Shown here in pieces: positions 34,118-47,200 of a stretch of 64,000 bases of DNA. This DNA comes from Diphasiastrum complanatum (taxonomy: Eukaryota; Streptophyta; Lycopodiopsida; Lycopodiales; Lycopodiaceae), in the NCBI GenBank assembly GCA_029204225.1, contig CM055096.1:37151986-37215985 (forward strand). The letters run 5' to 3'. How positions within the stretch are numbered: position 1 is the first letter of the stretch; every line of letters begins with the position of its first letter. A model generated the notes under the pieces. It searched no databases, was not told the origin of the DNA, and saw only the letters and a list, made by a program, of their open reading frames with translations. The translations under genes and the position numbers were made by a program.

Positions 34118-35407
34118 TATTTTGTTCTATGACATTAATACTAATACTGAATTGTACTTGTCACAGCTACAAAAAAAAAGGAGATGCCGATGATCGTGGA
34201 CAACTACAAAACAGTGGAATTGCTAGAACTTTTTATAAAAACTTTATATTCCTATGTTGTTAGAGATAATGCAGTTTCCAAAATAAGACAAGACTATTGA
34301 ACTGTACTTAACTTGTTGTAAGTTACCTACTTATGATGAGCGATCTGCTGAACTTTAAGTGGGTTTTTAAATGACGCTTTGAAGGCAACTCTGTGTTGAG
34401 TTTTATGGGCCCGAAGTATATCTTTGTTTTTGTTGTTTACGTGCATTTTTCGTAAGTTTGTCAAGGTTTTAGTTAATTTCCTTTTGCTTATGCTTGTTTC
34501 TTAATGTTTCTCTCTCTTGGGTTTCTCTCCTAAATAAGTTTTTTTGGCTCTTTAGCCTGCGCCAGTGTCTCCTCTGTTTGGCGCGCTTTACCTATGATAG
34601 ATTGGTAGTGTATTCAGGTGGGAGCAGCGGTCTGATGGCTTCCTTCTTCACGCCTGTGGCTATTACTGCTCTACTGGTTTCCTGCTCGTCACTTCTCTTT
34701 TCCCATTGTTTTAGTGGTGGTTGTTGATTTAATTTGTTCCTTTTGTTTTACTCGTTTGTTCGTTTTAACTTTGTTTTAGTTATTTAAGTTATTATTTTAC
34801 TTGCATTTGTATTTAAGTAGTTTTGTACTCCTTTAGTTTGCATTTTTAGCTTATTTTTCTTAAGGTGGTTGAGGTTTGTTTTTCATTTTTTATGTTAAAG
34901 TGGCTTCTGGTGTTGGTAAAAAGCTGTGGCTCTACTCTTAGTTGTTCCAACAAATTTATGACCTGAGCAACGGGGTGTGTTTCACTTGAAATGAGTTGCT
35001 AATTTGCTTTAGATATGGAAAAATTGCCATTATACTGATTTCCAAAATCTAGAGAGCTTTTTTCAGCAATGTTTATAAAATGAAGCTCACCCAAGCTTTA
35101 TGGCTGTTTGTCAAGCAATTTTTAAAAAATCAATAGAGTTTAAAAAAAAATTGATTGTTAAACTATGTTCTCTTCTTCATGTTCTGTATGTATGACTATG
35201 GGACTGGATTTCTAAAATCAAGCTTCATTGCAAGCTATAGAATGTGGAAGAGTATGTACTTGTATATAATGTTAATAACATACAAAACATTTGATCGTAA
35301 CATAACTTGTCAATTACGAGTCAATGTTTCAACACAATGGTTTAATAGACGTTACATACTGTAAATCGTTATTGTTTACATGGTTACATAAACTTCTACA
35401 TGTATAC

Positions 35408-35409
<2 letters not shown>

Positions 35410-35447
<38 letters not shown>
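35410..35447. repeat. (TG)n microsatellite
   Basis: About 19 units. Confidence 0.95.
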
Positions 35448-35449
<2 letters not shown>

Positions 35450-35941
35450 ATTTATGTATATACACATATAATACTTGACTTCACAACTGTGTGTATTATG
35501 TTGTACAAGCATACACGTAATGTTCATATAATTTGATAGTATGGAACATCCTGGGAATATGATAAAGTACCATTGCACTTTTTTGCTTATCATTACTACA
35601 CACGTCTATGGATAGAAACTTATGATGTGAAAAGATAAAAAAGAGGAATAAAAAGATGATTGTTGATTAGTACGAAAAAGATGATAATATAACATTTTAA
35701 TTTGAGTTATATGAAATTTCCGTATTGTGCAGTACTGAGAATAGGTGTAGACACCTATAGTTCCCACAAGAATACCCTTGTTCTTACTTGGATGTTATTG
35801 TGGATGGATGCAGGCTTATTCTCCTCAGGTTGATACATACCACGTTTGGTATCGGATGGAACTGTGCAGGAACATTACGAATTAATTTATTTCAATAATG
35901 TATTATTGGCGTTTATTGTTGTTTAGTTATGTTCAGTTTAA

Positions 35942-35962
35942 ACACACACACGCACACACATG

Positions 35963-36053
<91 letters not shown>
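35942..36053. repeat. Long (AC)n microsatellite
   Basis: About 112 bp, imperfect at the left (cg and tg interruptions), then pure. Confidence 0.95.
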
Positions 36054-36055
<2 letters not shown>

Positions 36056-36194
36056 ATATAGTTGTTCTCTTAGTCAAGCAAATAACATCACCAGTGCATC
36101 CAAAGCGTGCCATTTGCAATAAGGCACCTTTGAAGCTCTTAAAACAACAACAAAAATCATTCTATGTCTTAAACTAGCAAAACTACAAAGGCTT

Positions 36195-36345
36195 TTTTTG
36201 CAAAAAAAATAATAATAATAATTTAAAAAAAAAAAAAAATAGGCCTCCAATCCAAGACCTAGCACAAGTGTTTAGGAGGTGGGAATAGAACACACCACCT
36301 ACTCAACCAAACATCAAAGCTTTACCACCAAACCAACAGATTTCT
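36195..36345 (-). mobile_element. SINE-like element, degenerate
   Basis: On the minus strand: ttggtggtaaagctttgatg (A-box-like), then tgttctattccca about 35 nt later (degenerate B box), then cctaaacacttg, and a tail of T runs and att repeats (plus strand aat repeats and an A run at 36200-36239). The order fits a tRNA-derived plant SINE with a T-rich end. Target duplications were not found. Confidence 0.45.
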
Positions 36346-39300
36346 TGGGATTAGAAACTCCATACTTCTAAACATAAGCATACTATTCAATCAATAGAGT
36401 TTACTGGAAAAAAAATCCATTATAAACAGTCATGTATAATTTGACTAAAAGATGGCATGATCGTAAGATCTAATACCAAATTTAAGTCCCCAACATGACA
36501 CAATTGAAGGCGGATCAGTTGATAATTGAAAGGGACTGTGGAGAGCCCTTTGGAATATATGGAAAAAGTAAGAGTGTGCCATTACCTCTAATGGCTAGAG
36601 CAATTCAAGGAAGCGCCCAAAGTTCATACATGAATTATAAAGATAATGCAAGTGGTTAGAAAGAGATCCTTAATACAGAAATTGAATAAGCAAGGACATG
36701 GATGGACTTGCTAGGATACATTATAGGACAGGGATTAGTTCTCTATAAAAGGCTTATTAGATACTATTGTACTACATAACATGAGGACCATTAATGCATC
36801 TTTGTTAAACCAAATCAGTTCATGAAATTCAAAAAGAATATTTGCTACAAAAGAGGCCATATGACTGTGTTGGGAAATAACTGCAATGATTACTTGAACT
36901 TAAAATGAATTATGGAAAGTAAATGGGAAAAGCCCAACAAAATTTCAAACTCTACCAGCACTTGTAAATGATGTAAAAATTGGATAAAAGTGCAAAACAT
37001 TTTCAATGAAATTAATTTTCAACATGGTTGAGGACCCTATGACAAGATTTCATTGAACACTTTATTTTCGAGAAGCAATATATCTCAACCAGGCTTGGCA
37101 TTTGCAAGCTGCAATGCACGTCAAAGGCTAGTTTGCCTTTCAAAGAAAGGCAAAAATTTCCAAAGCATGTCATTTGAATGGCAAACTTGAAAATTGCCCT
37201 TCCATTTGAAAGGTAACTTTAAAAAGTCACATGTTATGCTAGTTTGAAAATTTCAAAATTTTACTGTAAAATATAACAAGAATATACGTATAAGTGGTTA
37301 AAAGGTTTATACTTATTTGTGTTTGAATGGTATCCTTGCATTATACATGTCATGTGAAAGGTTAAAAAGAAAAAAGCCCATCCGGGTGAAAGGTAGGGGT
37401 ACACATCAAATTCCAAGCCTGATCTCAACTAGAGATCAAACATGCAATTTAATTTACTAATCAAAAAGCTACATTCATTGGCTAAATGTTATAACGTCAA
37501 GTTCCAATTGTTTACAATGAAGTCACACAAAATTTACATAAGTTCATACTTGATTGGCCTTCTTTGAACTCTCTGTGTTGGGAACCGACAAGCTATAGAT
37601 AGTAGCTATTTTGATTAAGCACTTTGGAAAGTTTTGTACTCTTTGTTGGATAATTTAGAATCAAATAGAACAAATTAAAAAAAAAAAAAGGCAATGTTGT
37701 TTTTTGTAAGGAAAGGATGCTATATCACTTTACTTATTGGAGGACTTCCAATAGTTCCTATATAAGCTCATGACTTCATTTCATATCCTAAGGTGGAGAT
37801 TAGCATATATTTGACATGAAACCATCATAACAAAGATTCAAAAAACATCATAGCTAACTAACTAAAACAAGCGACAACCTATATTTCTTTTAGAGTATCT
37901 ATCTATCTCACATGTTGACTTGTGCTCGACTATAAATCAACAAAATCCAAACCTCAAAAGAGTCAACACATCATTCCGAAGCCCCCAAATACAATACCAA
38001 CACCAATACTAACCCTTTTCCCTCTAATATCATCAATTCTTGCCTTGCGACATTAGAGTTCTTACTATAACCATTTTTGGGCATGGTCATGTGTATGATT
38101 TTGTTTCTTCCCATTCAATTTTTATGTGCCAAATAGACCACAATGGCTTTCACATACGCCTCTACATAAGCTGCAAAATGTTCAAAGAACCATAAGACAA
38201 ATGACTCGTGAATTATCCCCAATGAGCACATGTCTGACATTTTCCCTCCCAGATTTGAATTTCTAGGTGTGACTGGAATGCATTTGTCAAACCAATGCAA
38301 AAATTATGGTCTTAGGATAGACTATATTGCACATTAATTTATGTCATATAAAGATTGCACTTAATTAAGTCAGAATATTTTTAGTAGTTCGATTAGCCAA
38401 CAATCTACATGTTGACTTCTTAAATTTGACCCTGAACTCAAAAGTCCCCTCAAGAACAAGTGTACATAGCTTCCTACCACATTGTCATACATCATCAGTA
38501 ATAATCCGGACAAGTAAAGGAAATGTTACTAAACCTCATAACTGAAGATTAATTTTACTATCCAACTTACAAAAGTGAATTTACCTCAACTCAAGAGGTG
38601 GGAGGCACTACCTCAGAGAAAAATGCACATAAATGACACTCACACCAATGTTGCCAGAATTCTAAAATGTGACAAGATTTGCTACGAGTGTTGATTTGTT
38701 GCTGTTAATATCCACTAAAATATTTGTTAACAACAACTAATCTTATTTAAAAAGAGACTTATTAAGTAGCAAGCAAGCAATGAACATGCAACTGCACACA
38801 ACATTCTTCAACATCTAACGACAACTACTGGTCAAAATGCTCTGACATATTTTGCAAGTAGCTACCAATACAACCGTTGACTAACTACCACAAAAACAAC
38901 TACATCCCTAAATTTTCTTCAATTTCTGATTCCATAGTGAAACAAAACAACATGCCATACATCAAAGAGGAGCTTGATTCCTGTATTATTATGTCAAAAA
39001 ATGCAAATCAATTTGGAATTACACCAATCGTAAGAAGATTTCATAACATCTCTCTCTTCAATAGCGATAGCTTGAGCGTTAAGGGAAACCATGAAACCTA
39101 AAGCTAGCATAAACAGTGATCCCTCTATTAGTTAAAAAGATGGACCTGTATTTTCCCTGAACAAATATGGGTATGATTAACCAGTTGGAAATTGCTTTAA
39201 GGCATTAAGCACCCATCTGCAAGCCCACTGTTATGCTTGATAAAAAGAGAAAAATTCACATTCATTTGATAAACTGTTGAATAAGATTCAGAATCTTCAG

Positions 39301-40174
39301 CAAATTGATTAGCATACTTGCCATCTAGCTGGAGCGAAGGCTGACACACCACTAGAACAGAGTAGATCATGTTGCATGGAATAGGTTATTAGCTTCTTTT
39401 AACTTGCTGTTTTGACGGGCGTAATCATGTTGGTAACGAAATATTTCTAAATACAGATTTATGTTCACTTTACAAGTTATGCATTGAATAACCACCCAAT
39501 GATTGAAGCTGGTGTTGGGCACAAAATCCATCATAAAAAAAATAACGTTAGTATATTCTGACCACATTTAGCGTTAAAATCCAATTCCCCACTACTGGGA
39601 AATCCATTCAAGTGATAGTTAAATGTATCGACCCACTTCATGGAAAGGCCTGAACCTACTAAGAGAGCTTTTCTTATCCCTCAAAATGTCAGAACCTCAG
39701 GTGAGCATGATTAAAACCATAATCGTCTCACACAATCTATCAGGAAACTCAAAACCGAAGCCAATTGGACAGTTTTGCACTACCCCACAAAATTAGCATG
39801 GGATCCACAAGATGCCTTGTAACCTGATGAACTGTGGAAACTTGAAGGTTAAAATATCTAGCCTTCTGTGAAACCAAGTTGTGAGCTGAAATGTTCGTAT
39901 GCGAATAAAAATTCTGTTTCTCTTCAGGATAAACATGAAGCAAGCTAGCTCTGCCCAAAGAAAACCATGCAACATCAGCCAAGCATTAACAGCTAAACCA
40001 CAGATACCTGTGCAGAAAACAATAAAAAGAATACTCCTAAACAAAAAAATAAAGCCTTAAGAGCTGCATAAGATGAAATAAACAACCCATGCTTGACTGC
40101 TGCCTTATGACAGCATGCCATAACCAGAAAAAATAGTTCAGAGCAAACAGACAAACAAAAACTTGAAGAGCGTC

Positions 40175-41215
40175 TCAATGTGTTCTGCCATTATGCTTAA
40201 GTGGGCTCTGATTCAGCCTAGACATACCTTTTACACTTTCCTCTATACAAATCCCAGCCTCCTTAAGCCCTACATGTTTTCCCAAACACGTCTGATCCTG
40301 GACGTCAGCAATGCATTCAAGTGATTCATTGCCAACTTCTTCAGACTCTCTCACCCTCTGCTGGTCTTCAATTAAGTGATCATCCATAAGCGGATTGATA
40401 TCACCATTGCTATCAGCAAGAACATTAGCGTCTCCAGAACAAAAACTTGCAATTTCTTCAACATTTTGCTCCTCATCCTCCTTGTTAACAATCTGTTCCA
40501 CCTGGAAAGAATCTCCCATTTTTGCTGTGTCAGAATATTCAACTAAGGTGACCAACGCATGCACGGTTGACGGCTCACAAACCTCACTACAATCACTCTC
40601 AAATTGGGTAACTGCAGTTATCGCATGTTCATGAGAGTTCGAATATGTATGAATGTCTGGATCTATAGTTACAACTTCCTCTGCTACTATCGGGTCATGT
40701 ACAACCACGGAGTCCCTGTACATACTTTCTTTGTTATTTACTACAAACTCCTGCATATTGCATGGCTCTTGTTTGCCTTCAACCAAGCAACTATCTAAAT
40801 CCTGATTGTCTAAATATCCTAGGCTATCCTCATGAAGTTTCTCTTCCAATTTGACATCAACGGCCTCCCTAATGCTATACTCAGTGACAATAAGGGATAT
40901 GGCCTCTTCTGGTGTTACTGATATATCACAAGATTGACTGAGTTTCTGTGAGATTACCGTCCCATTAGCTCCATCCACATCAACTTTTGAAGTTATGTTA
41001 TCTACAGTCCCAGTGCCTACGTCAGCAAGAGCTGTGGATGGTGTGACTATGCTCAGTTTATCTGCTTTCACTGTAGCAGGCTGTTGTTTCCCAAGTTGCA
41101 TAACAAGGTGTTGACAACTGACTGGTAATGGATTGAAGGGAAGGATGAAAGATCCAATTGCCGATTTTTGAATTTGATTTTCCTCCTCTGGCTTCTTATA
41201 CCTACAAAGTGCATC
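40175..41215 (-). CDS. Exon 4 of the host gene, with stop
   Basis: Acceptor cctgcag|gat at 41216/41215. 346 codons and TGA at 40175-40177. It begins DALCRYKKPEEEN and is then strongly acidic (Glu, Asp, Val, Ser) with Cys scattered. It ends KHNGRTH. Confidence 0.75.
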   Translation of the reverse strand, partial: DALCRYKKPEEENQIQKSAIGSFILPFNPLPVSCQHLVMQLGKQQPATVKADKLSIVTPSTALADVGTGTVDNITSKVDVDGANGTVISQKLSQSCDISVTPEEAISLIVTEYSIREAVDVKLEEKLHEDSLGYLDNQDLDSCLVEGKQEPCNMQEFVVNNKESMYRDSVVVHDPIVAEEVVTIDPDIHTYSNSHEHAITAVTQFESDCSEVCEPSTVHALVTLVEYSDTAKMGDSFQVEQIVNKEDEEQNVEEIASFCSGDANVLADSNGDINPLMDDHLIEDQQRVRESEEVGNESLECIADVQDQTCLGKHVGLKEAGICIEESVKGMSRLNQSPLKHNGRTH

Positions 41216-44200
41216 CTGCAGGTAAACAAAGGATACCAGATTTTAGACATAAACTGTCAACATGTTATAAAATGTTCTCTACTGTCTTATCTACATTAAG
41301 TACATAACTAAAGTCTTACATTCTTTGACATGTGATTCCAACATAAGCAGAAGATGTTTCTTCAGATTACTAATCTCAACTGAGGCTTTTTCATTACTTT
41401 CATAGGTAGCACCACAAGTCTCATATAAACAATAAACTATTTTTATTACTATTATCGATGAGACCACAAGTTTCATGTCCACAATAGCATTTCCCTAGGG
41501 AGCCATGATCTTGAAGACAAATGCCAACTGTAATACTAAAACTCTAGCTCCAACAGACTGCACGGACTTAAGAAAAGGTAAATCTGCTAACATATTGCAA
41601 GCTTTCCACCCCTACAAAACTTAGATGTCAATGTGAAATGAACCAACCATCTATTACTGGACAGATGAACGAGATTTGATAGAGGAGCTTGGACCAAAAG
41701 AGGCCTAACAGACCTCAAAGGCACCTTCAGGTAGAGGCGGAAGAAGTTTTTCAAGCATCCATGACTGAGAAAGTAAAGCCTCTGCTTCCAGGTCTACCTG
41801 CAGAACATATTTTGCAATGCAGAGCACAGAAAGTTACACACTTGAGCAGGACTAAGAAACGCTACCAGCAGAACATTTTTAACTAACAGCACAATTAATT
41901 TACCTCTAGAATGCAGTCATCATCCAAAAAAACCAAAGCCTCGGTCTCTTCCTTCACATCCGCATTGGGTCTAGTAGCAGCTGTACTTGCAGACACAAAG
42001 CTAATGTATTGCTTATAAAGTTCCGGACCTGCCAGTTCAGCAGAAATATCCAATTTTGACAAAAGTGTTCTCATAGAAGCTGTTGCTTTCTTTCTAGATT
42101 TATCATCTTCTGAGGGCTTGGCTATCAGCACAGCTTCAGAGGTTTCCTTGGAAGAAAATTCCTCACATTTCTCTTCTTGCTCACCTCTGGCAAGTCCCGG
42201 ACTGTCAACGAACTTACCCTCCCCAAGTTTGACCTCATGAGGAATTCCCCAAGAACCTCCTTGCCCAGAAGAAAGGCCTTGATAAGGAGGATCAATCTGT
42301 GCACGTGGAATGAATTCAATATTTCCATCCCTGGGGCGGCTATCCCATGCACCTCGGTCCCGCTCCCATGGCCTGCCTCCCATTGGTCCAACAGTGCGAT
42401 CCCACCCGAGCCGATGTTCATCATTGGAAAGCCCCTGACCTTCCCGGCCTTCAACCTGAGCTAACACAGGAGGCCACATATCATCCTCTCCCAGGCCATG
42501 CCAGCCAGAAGCCCTTCCTTGCACATGAAATGTTTCGTCATCACCAAGACGGTTACCTGGCCCAATAAATCTACCTCCCCCAAAGCTCATGTCCATAGAA
42601 GTTCTTCCCACACCACCTGGGCCAAAGACTGGAGGGCCTGAAAACTGCCGGCCCATGCCTGGGAACATTGCAGGAGGATGAGTTCCATAGTGGTGAGGCT
42701 GATAATGTGGAAAGGTACTGCCTGGTCCAGGGCCTTGATTCCTAGAAGTCCAGTTGCTAATTGCAACTCCTCTCCATGCATCTCCTGGACCCAATGTACC
42801 GGCAGCCTCACCTCGCCTATGTGGAATGTTCAGCTTTCTATCCAACACCCCATGCTCTCTGGAGGCAGATCCTTCTTCAGACGCACCACCTGGAGGACCA
42901 AAAATAGATGGATTGTCAATGCCAGGTCTGAATGGAGGAGGTGGAGGAAGGGGAGCCAAGGACGGAACTCTCACCATAGGGCTACACATTGGTCGATTTA
43001 CTTGGAGACTGTGTCGTCCTCGATCTACCCTATCTCTAGGCAGCAATTCATCTGATGCACACATATCAAAGGTAGTCATACCACTCTGAAAAGCTGCTCG
43101 CCAAGGTTCTCGATCCCGCAAGACCACCTCCTCACAGTTACTCACATTCCTCATATCCACAGCATTCCTTCCTGCGGAAATCCTAGAAAAGCCCTCTTGC
43201 CTCGATAATTGAGGCTTCAGCGGAGGTAACGGTATGTGGTAATCCTGACTTCTATAAGGACTAAGTGAACAATCCCTGCCTTCATCAAGAATCCTTCGAC
43301 TGCCTCCCAAATCTCCACTCTTAACCTCCTCTTCTGCAACTGTGTGCCACCTACATCGCTCCACACGATCGCGGATATGCAAACTACCTTCTCGATGGCG
43401 TTGGATTCCACTACTGCCACTCACACTATATGTTGGCTCCAACCAGTCACTACGACCAGTTTTTACACGAGAGAGAGGTCGGCTTCCATCAAAAACGGCT
43501 GGAGAAGGAGATCTCTGATATGTATACATAGAAAGCACCCGATCTTCAGCTATTGGTGAAGAACCATCCATTCTACTTGAAGGAGATGCTCGAATCTCAC
43601 AGTAAGGAGACATTAGTCCATCAGCACTGTAATGATCAAAGCGCCTCGCACTTCTGCTCTTGCCACATGAATGCTCTCTAGGTTGATCAGTGGGATGCTC
43701 AGAACTTCCTTCCATGTCCCTTTCATCTCTGTTTCCCAAACGAACTTTGTCTTCAAGAAGAATCTTGCTTTCTTCACAGTTTACTTGAGAACCGTTTTCT
43801 TGTCCCTTTCTCCTGCATAAACTTCAGGATATCAGTCAAGGACACACGAAAACTTATCTTAGCTAAGATCAATTTGCTTAATCATTTCTGGGTTACAATC
43901 ATACAAGATAAAATTGTGTAACTGTTATACTCCATAGAACTTTAATCAAGGTAGTCCTACCATAGTCATAAAGAACTGCAGTTTGAACCTCATGGAATGG
44001 ATCCAAATCAACTAAGAAAACAATTTTTTGAATCTGGTTACCAAATGTCACTTCATTGCTGACGTATGCCTAAGTTATACCGTGCACTGAAAGTCTAAAA
44101 CATGTATGGTTCAATGATAATGCATACAACTCGATAAAAGTACATACAGATAGTTTTAGTTCCTCATTTTGGATTTATAGGTGTTGTTACATTATCTTTT

Positions 44201-47200
44201 ATTTTCAGTTTTCCCAGTGTATGGTGTACTGGCATACGGACGATATTCCTGGCTTCCATGTATATGGGTGTATGTAATAAGGAAAGCAGTCTATATGTGT
44301 GCAGCAGCAACTATGCTGACAAATAATGGATGTAAAAAGATGCCATGCATGCTCACAATGATAGACCTACACCCAACCTTGTAAGATAAGGAGGTGGGGG
44401 GACGCATATAGATACCCGGGCCCTTCCCCTATGTACTATGTAGACTCGTACAAGAAGTTCTAGGAGGCATAACGAAGGCTGGATAGCATCTTAGGACACT
44501 TGTATAGTCATGAGAAAGTACACTCAGTAAGATCTCTAATGTCTTTTCTATTTCATGTAATGACAATGTTTGCCTTGTTCGTCCAATCAAATCTTGTTCA
44601 GTGTTGTTATCCATTATCTATTATACAGTTATTGTTTCATACCACTGTAAGATCACTGTTGTGAGCATACCAAAAAATGACATTCAAACATTCTACAAAG
44701 TAGAAACAAGAAAGTTGGCTTAGTCCATGTAAATCTGAATCGCAAGAGAAACATAGAGATGAGATTATCTAAAACAAAAGCCACCATAAGAATAAAACTC
44801 AAAAATCACTACAGCGATGATAGGACAATTAACACACACTTGAATCAAAAAGATATTACTTGTGAATAAATAGCAGCTTTTTGGTAAAATACCTGTGAAC
44901 ATAGAGGCATATGCAATTTGGAACGGCTGTCACTTACCTTGATATCTCCATCTCTTTCATACCGCTTTCCATGGATATGGTTTCTCGAGCTATCTTCTGT
45001 CCATGCTCTCCTCTCTTACCTGCATCATCAGTCTCAGAAATTGACTGCTGTAAAGCAACCCTTTCTCTCTCCGATGTTTCTTCTTTATAACTCTTACTAC
45101 GAACTTGATGCCCGCTATCAATAGGTATATCCTTGCTATTTTGGACCTTTCGCTCTCTTACACCTTGCTCAACCTTCCAATCTTCTGCTTGAGTCTGTTC
45201 AAAATTATCCTTTTTATGAGCCATATCCTCATTCCGAGATGATCTATGATCAGTATCATGCTGTCTTTTCTCCCTGGATTTACCAAGGGGCTTACTTCCT
45301 TCTCTATGGTTCTTGCTTTCATGCCTATGCCCATCACGTCTCTCTCTTCTGGGATGCTCACCTTTGTGCCTTTGCTCTGTCGCTCGATGTTCTCTACGAT
45401 CAAAAAGACGTCTGCTTTCTCGATCCCTATCATCATCCTTCCATCGGTCTCTTTCACTTGACTCTTCCTTCCGGCGACGTATTCGATTTTGAAGCTCTTT
45501 CTCAAGCTCAATATTACGAAGTTCTTCTTGGATCTTCCACTCTGCAACATTTCACATCATAGTCAGCCCATAGACAGTCAAGTTACGACTTTTAGATGAC
45601 AAATGGACTCCCAAAAATTAGGTTTTCAATAGGAACCCTAAACCCTTCTTTTATGGATGCTCTTGGGAAATGTTAGGAATGGGAACATGCTCTTGAACCT
45701 TCGTAAGTCATAGTACATGGGTATATTAGAACAACCCAGGTCATAAGATCAGGTACAAAAGTTTTTTTTCCTAGTACGGAGCCATTCCTATTTAGGAACA
45801 GTTCTGTTCCTAAATAGGAACAGCACCGTACCACAATAAAATTGGCTCCCAAGGAACATAAAGGCCATTCCTTACAAATGGTACCGTACCTGTTCCTATC
45901 CCAAAATGTTAGGAACGGGCATCAATGCACACAGTAAAAAGAAATAACCTCATTGAGGCCGCCACTAATGAAAAGATTCAAAACAAAAAAGTTTTAACAG
46001 CAAGATCAATTATCACATTGCAGTCCAAAATTAGCAGGATATTATGATCCATTTCTGTGCTTTGTGGCAGTGAGACCAACAAGATCATCGACTGCACCCA
46101 CTACTCAAGTTGGCCCTTCAAGTGATGCCCTAAATGTAGACGAGAAGCAATGCATTTAGGTTTGGAGTTGTGGAGCAAGAAATGAGGGCATGGCCATGCA
46201 AATGGGGATCTGAGAGCAGAGGCCACAAATTCATAGGCCGTATCATCCAGAATTCCATCATGAGATCATTGAGGCAGGCTATGTCCAGGCTGCAAGCATA
46301 AATGTTTGGGAAGCCATATAGCTATTTCATAATGTTCTACAACCATATGCAATTGTAAAATCTACTGGTTTCAAAGAGGCATGGGGCTTAGTTGCTTGCA
46401 ATATGAGCTGAAAGCCCTTTGCAGCAAAATTCTTGTGCACCCATAATCTAAGGTCCAGAGTTGATAGTATACCAAATGAGCTATAGGTATTGAGAGGTGC
46501 ATGATAGTACAGGAGGTCCATTAGTAGGGGAGAATTCGACAAATGACTATTGCTAACATCCCTTCTCCTATCACACTTGCACTATATTTTTCTGTATTGT
46601 TGAATGTTGATGCATTGCAAGGTGGCAGGTCTCATACAACAGAGTCTATCTATGAGCACGAATTGAGTTGTGGCATTAGGGTTGGCATAGCCAACATTGT
46701 GCAGATAGTTATCGAAAATGCCACAATTGTAAGCATTGTGTAGACACCTTGCACAACACATTGTATCAATCTTCTAGTGCATGACATAGGCAAATCAAAT
46801 TGGGTGTCAAAGATTACCACCACTACCCGCATCACTTTTGTAAGAAGTAGCACGAGGTTGCTATTTGCCACATTTACAATCGCTTGGACCGAAAAGAAAT
46901 AGCACCCACCAAATTAGCATTTCAGGTTGTACTCTTGAAGCATCCGTTGCTTGTGCGTCAAGGAATGATGTCAGGATCGGAAGGGAAATATGCATCATAC
47001 AATATGTTACATAGTATGATGTAACATATAAACGAAGCTTGAAATAATAGCAAAAGGCACTAAGGTCTGAATCGCTACTCCAATACAAATCAAATGCACC
47101 TAATCTTGCTGAAAACAGAGGCCCGCAGCGAAACTTTTGAGAAAACGTAATGCAGTTTTCTGAGGAAACGTGATTCCGGTCAAGATAGTGTTTGTTTCCT

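Larger units (their letters stand above)
33491..40174. other. Intergenic region downstream of the host gene
   Basis: AT-rich, with no frame showing a known domain on either strand. It holds the microsatellites and the SINE-like insert listed separately. The right end (about 39.9-40.17 kb) should contain the 3' UTR of the minus-strand gene; I could not place its poly(A) site. Confidence 0.5.

Noticed and set aside
34494-34727. 77-codon hydrophobic frame that could be a small membrane protein
   Set aside because: No start context, no homology recalled, T-rich sequence gives hydrophobic residues by chance.
35898-36177. His-Thr repeat frames
   Set aside because: Translation of the AC microsatellite.
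42754-43089. Plus-strand frames of 111-125 codons opposite exon 3
   Set aside because: Shadow frames of the exon; the minus strand has splice sites in phase.
45158-45550. 130-codon minus-strand frame
   Set aside because: It overlaps exon 2 in another phase; the phase that joins exons 1 and 3 is different.
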